Positions 55,111 through 64,000 of a stretch of DNA of 64,000 nt are shown here, in pieces (position 1 is the stretch's first letter; each line of letters starts with the position of its first letter). The notes under the pieces are model-generated. The model searched no databases and was not told the DNA's origin. It was given only the letters and a program-made list of their open reading frames with translations. The translations under genes were made by a program, and so were the position numbers. The stretch spans positions 8,060,001 through 8,124,000 of the forward strand of contig OY720101.1 in the NCBI GenBank assembly GCA_963082875.1. The letters run 5' to 3'. The stretch comes from Corella eumyota. Lineage: Eukaryota; Chordata; Ascidiacea; Phlebobranchia; Corellidae.

Positions 55111-57239
55111 AACAATTAATACAGCCTACCTTTGTATAATCTTGTGCATTGCAAAATTCAAATTAAAAAAAGGTAGGCCTTGTTTTTTAAAAATCACTCG
55201 GTTGAATTTCAGCTAGTTCAGGTCTTTCTAAAATTAGTAGCAAAATATTCATTTTTTCAAAATTTTCCTATTCATATTCTAGAATATATTATTTACCCTT
55301 AAATATACTATGCATCGTGTATTTTTAATTATAACACTTTGTCGCGCCAGAGGTTTATTTAGGGTTCACAAGGGTTGCTTTAAAGCGCGTTGTAGTTATG
55401 AAATCGTTGTGGGTGGTCTCCTTCCAAACCAGCGAGTTATAAAGGGCCACTAATTAAATTATTAATTATTTTAACCGGTGTCAACAAGTTTTCCCCTTAC
55501 AGAAATTTCATCAAACTAAGTTCCTATTGAACAGCCCTGGTCGAACGTGAATCGTGTGGAAAACACTAATTAAATTTTAAATGTAAAACTGGCTACAAAT
55601 AGAAATGTCTGTGTGGTCTTTAATTTGTCGCGTTAACGCTTCACAGAATAGAACTGTTTAGACACAGATACAATAAAGCGAAACGTAAACGTTTTTGCCA
55701 GTAATTCCACGTGATTTATATTTCGGACGACATATTTTTAAGTAATTTAGAAACGTCTTTAAATAAACGTATGTTTTTATCAAATAACTTCAACTTTACA
55801 AAAATATTTTTAAAATGTTATAAAAATTGTATTGCTATAAAGTTTGTATAGATTTAAATCCCCTTAAGTTGCAACAAATTTCTTATATTGCCTTCCACAA
55901 GATGGCAGAAGACGCAAACCTGGGCAAACATTTTTAAAGTTGATTAAAAAAAAAATTTAATAAAACCATAACTTTACAAGCTTGTCGATATACGAATTTA
56001 AATTACTTTATCAAGCCTTTTAACAAAAGTTAGACCCACAAAGGTTTTAACGAATTGTTTTGTTGCGTTTGGCTTTACTTGTTTTGTTTTGTGGTAACCG
56101 CAATACGTCGGTCGTTCATCATCTTTGAAAGTTTTTATAACGCCCCAAATCAGTTAATCCTTGAAAGATGCAGTTTCACTTTGAAGATCAATCTAATCAA
56201 ATCTCGAAACCAAAATAATCGTTTGCAATTTTTGAGGTACAACAGTAGCCCCTGTAACTATTATTGCGAAACTTCTATTTAAAATTGAAACTTGTATTTT
56301 ACCTGACTTATGTAAGTTATACAAGTGTAATTAGTGTTTAATTAAGAAAACAAAATGTGTACGTGTTTTCTGGCCGATCGTTGGGTTTAGGACTTAATTA
56401 AAGTTAACGATGATGAATTATCTTTCGAAAAATTCCTTGTGAGAATTTTCTTCATTGCTGTGGTCTTCTCAAGAAAGAACCCCTCTGTTTATATTCGATT
56501 AACTCTGTTTGGCCAAGCTTATAAGCAGTTGCTAATCAATTGCTTGCATCAGCCTTCTTTTAAGTTTTTTTTGGGTGGTAATTAAGTTTAATGAAATTAG
56601 AGAGGATAATCTGTGGCAAATCTTGGGGCTTAGGCATTTTTTGAGCAATCCGATAGGCTTTTAGATGATTTTTGTTCACCGGTGAAATGTTTTTTTGTTT
56701 TGCTGTACGCGACCACTAAACAAACAAACAGAAAACTCGTTTTTAAAACGTTAACTATAGCCTACTTTCGTCCATTTTGCCTTTTTTTTTAATTAAATTG
56801 CAATTTAGCCAACAAATTTCATCGGTGTTGACATTTCTTTAAATTAAGAAAGGGTTTGTTCTGGACAAATATTGTTCTAATATCCCTAGAACTAAAATAA
56901 AGCTGTTTTAGATAATCATTTTTAAAGTGAAATTCGCCAATATCATATATTTTAAATAATGCACCAATAAAAAAAATTTATGGGAGTTGGGCAAATTTTC
57001 CAGTATTTTTTATCCCCGAGCAAAACAATATTAACGTTTAAATGTCGTTACTTTTTATTATTCGTTTTGGTTCACCTCGTTTGTAGGCAGTTACCAGCGG
57101 TTATACACTGTCAGTGTACATAGGCCATGTAGGTTACCGATATGTAGGCTTAGGCAGAGTAGGCGCGTGGTATTTTGTTTAATCAGACACGCCGAGTTTG
57201 AAAACAATCTTTCTCTTAATGGACCTTAGTTAATCTATT

Positions 57240-57375
57240 AATCTGAGGTGCCCCGTCACTCAAGCATTTGGGTGGTCTAGTATTACGTCACGTGGTTCAG
57301 CCTGGCGCGTACTTTCGGTGTTATTAATTCGGGATTAGGCTTGTTAAATCGGGGATCAGCATTCAGGTGAAAGTT
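57240..57375. promoter_or_regulatory. Candidate regulatory segment with GATTA sites
   Basis: A less A+T-rich stretch with TATTACGTCACGTGG (CRE-like next to an E box CACGTG) and TTCGGGATTAGGCTTG (GGATTA, the K50 homeodomain site used by Otx and Pitx). Assignment is by motif only. Confidence 0.25.
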
Positions 57376-60200
57376 GGCAGAAAACAAACTTTCCGCCTTG
57401 CTTTTATGTCTTTGTAAAAACTAACATTTTTGGGCCTCGCGTCACCGCATAGGAAATGAGTTTATCAAAAAACAAATACAGAATTTAACAACAGCAAAAA
57501 ATTTCAAATTACTATAAAACGCTTTCAAGTATTTTTTCTCTTTTTTAAAGTTCTAACATATATATTTTATGCTGTATAACATGTTCAAAATTTCTTAAAT
57601 TCCGGTGCACCACATAAACGTTCGTAAGTTGGTTTATCTTTGCCAATAAACGCTTACTCACTTGTTTTTACTATGCTTGTTTATATAATAGCTAAGTAAG
57701 TTGATTTTGTTAACTAAAACATCGATTCAATTGTTTTGAGACTAATTATGTATATTTGGAATGTTCTCATCTAAAAATTTTTTTTACTTTTTTATAAAAG
57801 TGCGCAGCTATTAAAAATATAATTAAGTCTAAGCAAAAAATGATGATCTGATTTCTAAATACTTTTTATTTTGAGTATTTCTATGTTAATTAAATGCCGT
57901 TCACTAGAAAAAACAATGCCTTATAAGAAATTTTTAGAAAAAAATTTGAATACTTTTTTCATATCAAAAGGTGAATAAATAAATTTGCGTTTTTTTAAAT
58001 GAATTTGCAAGATTTTACGTTTTTACCAATTCGAAAAACTGAAATTTCTTTATTTTGACCAACTTTTTTTTTCTGGGTGGTCTCCATGAACCTACTTTAA
58101 AAAAAGTGCTAGCGAAAGCAAAGAGCAATATTAGGTCTTCAAAAAATGAAGAGTTTCCTACGGGTTAACCAGGTTGTGTTTGTGCAAAATGTTCAAACAC
58201 TGGGTGGCAACTAAAAACTTTAAAACGTCCGAGTATTATTGGACTACAGGAGTAAGTAAAAGCCAGTCCGTAAGTTAACCAGTTTACTAAACACTGGGCC
58301 CAATGTAGAATGGAATTTTTCGGGCAATTAGGCAGCAGGGAGCCTTGCGACTATCCTTAAACTATTTGTTGCAAAACAAGTTTTGTTGATGTGACATAAT
58401 AAGGGCCTTATTCTTGCCTATATCATTCTGTAATGAATAGTACCGGGTTGTTATGTTAATCGACAAGTAAACAACGTGCGGCCTTTGCCATATTTGTATT
58501 CCATATTAGAAGGTGGGCCACACTGTTTAAAATATCTTTCTCCAAATACCCGTTAAATCATGTAAAGATAACAAAATTGAAGCTGGGTTACATATCCCAA
58601 TTTAAATCCAGATATTTCAAATATTTCACCGTGACAATATTTAAAAACTATATTAAGAGATTTTTTTAAACAATTTATTAACCTATATCCTTATACATAC
58701 ATATGGAAAATATTTACTAACAATTGTTTTTAATTATGAAGGTTTTAAAAAATGCTTCTAGAGTGACGGCCATCGTTACCCTTTTTCAAGTATTCACATG
58801 CTATAAAAATTATTTTTATGTATTTTACATGATATATATTACATCAAAAAGCATTTTTTTTATTTTTTAGCTCACAAAATAGGCAAAATTTTGGTATTAG
58901 GCAAAAACGTTTTTAAAGTATAGTCTATTAGTTTTTATGCTGGAGGTGTGACTTGGTTATTGACAAGCGTGTTTGATCGAAGTGAATAATGTGTTTGCCT
59001 GTAGGAGTTTCCTACACCTTTTACTTTGTCTAATTCGCCTTTGAAATTCCCTTATTTGTCATTTCAGAACAAGACTTACAATTTGCTAGCTGTCACCGAG
59101 GGGGTGTGATACTTAATACTGGATTTAAAAAGATATTGATCGGATTGTGTGGTATGTTTGTGACACTATAATATAAAACGATAAAAATCTAACTAAAGAA
59201 TGGTGCTAAGTTACATTTATAATAACATATTGAGCCTATAATAATTTTGTCACCAGGCGATTTTATCAGCAAAATTTTCATAATGGTATTTGGTTTGAAA
59301 AATGTCAAACTCCATTTTACGCGTTCCAAGTGTGTTAAAAGTATTCACGGTTAATACAAGTAACTTATTGTATATTAAAGTATACGATAATTTAATAAAA
59401 AGCTTAAGAAAAATGTTTTGACATGATTTTAATACGTGTTTTGAGGGACAAATTTTCTATAATCCGATCATTGAAATTCCAGCTAGTTATAAAGGCAGGT
59501 GTGGTATTCAGCACCAAATTACATTACTGGGTAACGCAACTCCCAAATTACAGGTTGATACCTTGTTAAATTCTTTTAAATTTTAAACCCAATACCACAC
59601 CTTTCCACAAATGTTAAAATAATTTAAAAGTGCGTGATTGTTTTTTCAAAATACTAAAGTTTAAGATTTTTCTGTAGAAAGAATCGTGAAAAAAACACTT
59701 TTTTGTGAAGGCTACGTTTAATAACACTTGCTTGCATATATGAAAAACAGACGATTGCACAACATTTAAAAACATTATTAAAAATAAAAAATATTAAAAA
59801 AAATTAAATTCAAAAAAGGTATTTACAAAAACAAATAAATGTTTTTAAAATTTTAATAAAATATGTTATTTTGTATTTTTAAAGTAAATATATCTCAAAA
59901 AAAAAAAAACTTTAAAAAATAAATCTATCTTTGAAAACATTGGTATTTTAAAAATCATATGACTTTATCTTATATTTTAGGTAGTTAAGATAACACAACT
60001 TTAAAAAAATACATTTTATGAGGTACAGCTTAGAAATGGAAAATTTTTTGATGTCCTTGATGTTGCTAAATAAGAATTATTTTTAAGAAATCAAAATTTT
60101 CCTCTGTTTAGAACTTTATATTGAAGAGGGCGCTTTGTACGCTTTGAGGTAAAACCGGTGAATAATTCTGCAAGAAAAAGAAAGGCTATCGAATAAATGT

Positions 60201-61535
60201 TTATATCAAAAAAAAATTGACTAAAACAATAATAATAAACAGTTTTGGTAAAATAATAGGCCAAGATTTACCTGATGACGATTTTAAGGTAAGACGTTGT
60301 GTAAATGAATTTGACAATCTGTTCCTGTTGATTACCTTACGACTCTTCGTACGCTGTTTTTCACAAAGATTGCTTAAATTAAATCGAATTTTTTGGCAAG
60401 CAGGACCCTCTGTCCCATCGCATCGACATTTTGAAAAATATTTTGACGCTCGTTTAAGTGTTTTTGTTGCTTTGCGACATGCTGGCGTACAGGTTACGCC
60501 GTTTATGACCTGTGAGCATTTCAGCAAAAAACTGCGTTGCGCTCTGTAACACCTTGGGTTATTTTTGCATCGCAATCGGGCTTCGGTACATCCGATTGTC
60601 CGTGCTGTTGTTCGAAAAACACGGGGTCTGCAAGTCTTTGCTACCAACTGCTGCCGAACGCAAGTATTTTTACTTTGTTCTTGTTTTATGGTGTTTATAA
60701 AAATTGTAGAAACACTGCGAGTGTTGTTATTTGTTGCTTTGGACGGTTTAGTGTTACAATCGCACCGAGCTAGCAATGCGCCGTACACGGAATTGTTCAA
60801 CATTAGCAACGAACTTACACAATCGTGGTTGCACTCCGAAGGAGGCGGAAAAGTATGAAAAATATTTCTGTAACGATTTCCCATCCAAGAATGTAGAGGC
60901 TGTGTTGTTTTATGGCGTTCCAATTTCATTTTTCGGCGTTTTCTGCGCAGTTTGAATTTCTTTTTCCTATACCACGACGGCTTATGAAGAAATTTATTTT
61001 TCTTTCTTGTTAGTTTGTGTTTGCGAGCAGACCTTTTAGTTCTTTGTAAGCCATCGCTATTAGTTTTCGCAAGCAGGGGTTGCAAAACTGAGCGTGACTT
61101 CACCAGTGATACCTTCGGCATGACGTCACTACTATCATCGGTACAACTCGTGACATAGTTCCAGTACTTAATCCTGCAGTTGCTGTCTGCCAAACAAAGG
61201 CGGTAAGCATCCGAGCAATGAATTTTCCAATCTTCGCCCCCAATTAAAACAGGAGTAAGTTTTTTAATGACGTCATCTTTGGTAAATGAAGGAAGTTGCT
61301 CCCATTTTTCCCACCACGTGTCTGATGACAATGCGGTACGGATACTGGTCTTAATGTCCGTGGAAGACTCTGTCTCCTCCATGAACGTTTTCCAGCTATC
61401 GTGCCATGGCAGTTCATCCCGCAGTAAAAGTTGTTTTGGTTGAATTTGGGCTGTTTTAGTTTTTGTCGGTTGTCTGGCTAATACCATATACAATTGAGGC
61501 AATAAAATAAACACAAAGCAGCAAATATTAACCAT
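60201..61535 (-). CDS. GAS1: GAS1-like GPI-anchored protein with GDNF-receptor-type domains (intronless)
   Basis: 444 residues in one exon, as in vertebrate GAS1. GAS1 is a Hedgehog co-receptor related to GFR-alpha. A signal peptide spans residues 1-20. The first Cys domain has Cys107, 114, 120 and 131, then 235, 239, 258 and 260 (CNHDCVSSLLMLNNS, ARCDC). The second has Cys316, 323, 329, 340, 349, 353, 370, 372, 380 and 391. Its blocks IGCTEARLRC, CSQVINGVTCTPAC and CRCDGTEGPAC closely parallel human GAS1 (MGCTEARRRC, CGKVFNGLRCTDEC, CVCDGLERPIC). The tail (SSSGKSWPIILPKLFIIIV..) fits a GPI signal with the anchor near 420. Inside domain 1, residues 165-209 form a very basic block starting with RTKRSAR, a furin-type site. 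A long acidic-to-neutral N-terminal stretch (21-105) is also extra. A tunicate GFR-alpha relative is the main alternative. Confidence 0.85.
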   Translation of the reverse strand: MVNICCFVFILLPQLYMVLARQPTKTKTAQIQPKQLLLRDELPWHDSWKTFMEETESSTDIKTSIRTALSSDTWWEKWEQLPSFTKDDVIKKLTPVLIGGEDWKIHCSDAYRLCLADSNCRIKYWNYVTSCTDDSSDVMPKVSLVKSRSVLQPLLAKTNSDGLQRTKRSARKHKLTRKKNKFLHKPSWYRKKKFKLRRKRRKMKLERHKTTQPLHSWMGNRYRNIFHTFPPPSECNHDCVSSLLMLNNSVYGALLARCDCNTKPSKATNNNTRSVSTIFINTIKQEQSKNTCVRQQLVAKTCRPRVFRTTARTIGCTEARLRCKNNPRCYRAQRSFLLKCSQVINGVTCTPACRKATKTLKRASKYFSKCRCDGTEGPACQKIRFNLSNLCEKQRTKSRKVINRNRLSNSFTQRLTLKSSSGKSWPIILPKLFIIIVLVNFFLI

Positions 61536-63566
61536 GTTTAAAAGTTTACTTATTTAATACCTGTAACGAATTTAATATTACTATTAGTTGTTACAAAAAT
61601 ACCTTACTTGCATTAAATTTATATGAAGAAAAATTATGCAATTTAGCCTGAGATGCCAAATAACCAATGCAGTCACGTTTGAAAAAGTCAATTATAAATA
61701 AATCGGTTAATATTTTTGCCGCACACGCTCTTAGTTTAAAGGTTGCGATATTTTGTTGAATCTGTATTTTTGCTGTTTTTGTTTTTACTTGCTTAGCAAC
61801 GTGGGTGGGTAAATGCCCGCGTACCGGGAAGTACAACAACAATAACACCTCTCATAGCAAACTGACACCTTCTTACCACAAATTCTAATAACTATTTCTT
61901 TAACTTTTATTAAGACATAAGGCTTTTGTTTAAAAACTCGTTCTGTTGTTTTTTTACGCGGCAACTGTTTTCCTTAAAAGATTATGTGTTTATATTGAAA
62001 TACATATTTCCCTCGCCGACGCGGAAGCAAAATTATGTCACCCGACAAATAAATTCTTGGGATTTGCGCGTGAAAATTAAATATTTTTCTTGCAAATTCA
62101 TTTCTGGTTGGGTAAACGCAACGAGGGGGAATTGTAGCGTGTAAAGTAAATTAATCCAAGCTTTACGTTACATTCATTAAAACTTACCCAGAACACGAAA
62201 TCTTTTAAAAGGATAAAATAATCTAATAATAATGAAAATTATTACTAAACATTTTTCCGCCATATTATTAAAATATACATTCCTTAAAGTATATTTTTAG
62301 CAATGCTTTTAACTAACTTTTGGTATATGGTCTTAGCTACAGCAGCCCTCAAGTTTTTCTGGCAAAGTGAAGCATTTCGACATCGGGTTGTTTTATATAA
62401 CCAAAAGAAAAAAGTCCAGATTTTAGCTCTTTACTTTTTTAACCCAAATTTTTTTCCGCCTCGTACAGTTTCCTCTACGACAACTTCTTCTTACTCTGCT
62501 TATATCCGTCTGTCATTAGCTGAAAACAAGCGTCAGTAACGTGAAAATATCGTGGTATTACTGAGACCACACAGCACGCTTTATCAATTTTAAGCGGGGT
62601 TTAAACGCAGACAAAAATAGTTTTCATTCAATTTCACGTTGTTGTTACTGCGCGGTGTACGGTGAGTTTGAATCTAGGCTCATATAGCGTTGATATTTAA
62701 AATTGCTCTTATCACAAAAAAAAATAAAACCTTAAATTTTTGGTTTGTTATTTATATACTGATAAAAAACTTAACAACGTAAAAACACGGAATAATATTG
62801 ATCGCCGCCATTTCTGTTAAAAATGTGGCTTAATTTCTCCTAGATCTCTATCATCTTTTAGCGGTCAAAACAATTTTGATTTATCTTAAATTAGCATGCA
62901 TTTGTACGTAAATTAAATATGATACTAAACATCTGTTTTTATTTTTTTTTTAATTTAAAAATGTTAAATTTACTGTAAAACTTATCGTTAATTAGTTAAC
63001 TTAATTTTTGTCACCCCTTTTTACTAGTTTTTTTTAAATAAAAGGGTAAAACTTGTCAAAGTGAAATAACCTAACTTGGAATGCACAGTTTTTAAATAAA
63101 TAAAAAAATGTAAATATTAAAGTTTTAGGTTGGTTACCTGCATCAACTAAATTGTGTTTAGGTGCTATTAAATATGAACACGTTAAAAATAATTGTGGAA
63201 ATCTTCACTTGCTGCTGGAGGGTTTTTTTGTTTGTTTTTTATAAGAAAAACGCTGCAAAATATTCTTTAAATTTATATGTTTTTTTATCTCTTTTCTCAA
63301 AAAACACTTTTGTAATTTTTTGAGGAATTTGTATTTAAATTTATTATGGGGATTTCCCCACCGGTAAAATACCTCAGATTGTGTGTGGTGCAACAAATTG
63401 TGTTATGACTTTTAGATATTTCGACAAACGGAAATGCCGTTTTTTGTATCAAACTATAAAATCAATGGAAATTAGGACAATTAGTTTTAGATATTATATT
63501 TTGTTGTTTAAAAATTACAGAATTTTCTTAACTTACATAACGTTGATCTGTTGGTTCATTAAAAAA
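61536..63566. other. Intergenic region between divergent GAS1-like gene and right-edge gene
   Basis: About 2 kb. It should hold the GAS1-like promoter. Less A+T-rich stretches occur near 61980-62130 and 62540-62690. Open frames at 61591-61848 (-) and 62303-62539 (+) have no recognisable content and are not supported. Confidence 0.45.
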
Positions 63567-63917
63567 ATGCCTCTTCGAAAGCGAACTCCTAACGATGATG
63601 ATGATGATGAATTTACATTTAATCGTCCACATTCCAGATTAAAAAAGAAAAAACCGGTTGAACATGACGAAGAAAATACAACAACACAATCACTAGCTTC
63701 GGTATTTTATATAAACATTACGTAAACGTACATTGTAAGTTATATACACTAGGTGCTATGCCCTTTTAATTATTATCTTGTGATTTTAAAATTTGCTTTT
63801 TTAAGCAAATAAAACATTTTATATTGTTATATTGTTGTATATTTTAATGTATTGAAACATTTTTAGACTGATAGACAAAGTACTAGTAATCGAAGAATTA
63901 AAGTTCGTCTTCAAACT
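63567..63917 (+). CDS. Unrecognised gene, first two coding exons (3' end outside window)
   Basis: Exons 63567-63701 and 63867-63917 join in frame to 62 codons. A further acceptor (CCAATAG) ends at the last base of the window. The product starts MPLRKRTPNDDDDDEFTF, with an Asp run, then a basic KLKKKKP-like stretch (RLKKKKPVEHDEE), Ser/Thr and TSNRRIKVRLQT. It looks like a disordered, charged nuclear N terminus. No domain is visible yet, so I do not name it. Splice signals (GTATTT, TTTTTAG, GTAAGT) and in-frame phase 0 joints support a real gene. Confidence 0.65.
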
Positions 63918-64000
63918 GTAAGTAACAAATAAATGTTTGTGTTAATTTATTAACTTCAGTGCACATTTAAAAATAACTTTTCTTTACTTTTTTCCAATAG

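Larger units (their letters stand above)
52929..60200. other. Gene-poor region between ULK3 and the GAS1-like gene
   Basis: About 7.3 kb with no gene I can support. It includes a SINE-like copy (53038-53163), a G+C-rich island (54640-55110) and a 12-base inverted repeat at 59497-59602. Several less A+T-rich stretches (56330-56620, 57080-57420, 58090-58520) look more like regulatory DNA than the rest. Small open frames (54216, 56055) have no recognisable content. Confidence 0.5.

Noticed and set aside
60217-60858. Several plus-strand frames opposite the GAS1-like gene
   Set aside because: They overlap the GAS1-like gene, whose cysteine pattern explains the sequence.
62303-62539. 78-codon plus-strand frame with a hydrophobic start
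   Set aside because: No family similarity and no supporting splice or poly-A signal; could be a real small gene but not supported.

Overview
The window is eukaryotic nuclear DNA: about two thirds A+T, with compact protein genes cut by many short GT-AG introns (about 35 to 1,000 bp), close gene spacing, tRNA genes and tRNA-derived SINEs. The gene set and style fit a tunicate, most likely a Ciona species; that assignment is inference from gene content, compactness and candidate operon pairs, and was not tested by any search.

Layout, left to right. (1) 428-5206 (+): the last 12 recognisable exons of a UBR5/EDD-type HECT ubiquitin ligase; its 5' part lies outside the window. (2) 6511-9944 (-): fructose-1,6-bisphosphatase, 7 exons, directly downstream of (3) METTL2 (-), an intronless tRNA m3C methyltransferase at 10115-11080; the pair may be an operon. 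(4) 12642-16565 (-): a 13-exon GMC oxidoreductase. (5) 16839-19398: a near-identical tandem duplication of about 1.27 kb, lying between the divergent GMC gene and (6) an intronless SLC43-type transporter at 20160-21776 (+). (7) Two identical tRNA-Ile(AAT) genes at 22336 and 22522. (8) 23192-25895 (+): eIF3 subunit J, with a perfect 3 x 157 bp tandem array that multiplies the end of exon 4 and its 5' splice site. (9) 27333-39205 (+): three tandem cathepsin D/pepsin-type aspartic protease loci. The first and third look intact (9 exons each, matching exon phases) and the middle one is a decayed pseudogene. (10) Two single-exon minus-strand genes of unknown function: a multipass membrane protein at 39932-40585 and a secreted Cys-rich protein at 41340-42041. 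(11) 43389-45746 (-): intronless ZNF598, the ribosome-collision ubiquitin ligase. (12) 47021-48016 (+): intronless SUCLG1, followed closely by (13) ULK3 (+), 14 exons, 48286 to about 52928; a second candidate operon. (14) About 7 kb of mostly gene-free sequence with a G+C-rich island at 54640-55110. (15) 60201-61535 (-): an intronless GAS1-like GPI-anchored receptor with a strongly basic insert. (16) The first two exons of an unrecognised gene at 63567-63917 (+), running off the right edge.

The genes are mostly unrelated housekeeping functions: ubiquitin ligases, gluconeogenesis, the TCA cycle, tRNA modification, translation initiation and autophagy/Hedgehog kinases. The unusual material is local: recent tandem duplications at four scales (56-157 bp, 1.27 kb, about 4.8 kb and the tRNA pair), a high share of intronless conserved genes, and SINE-derived insertions. 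No retrovirus, LTR element or Polinton was recognised. Exon borders were set by eye from splice signals, reading-frame continuity and remembered homologues; they were not checked computationally.
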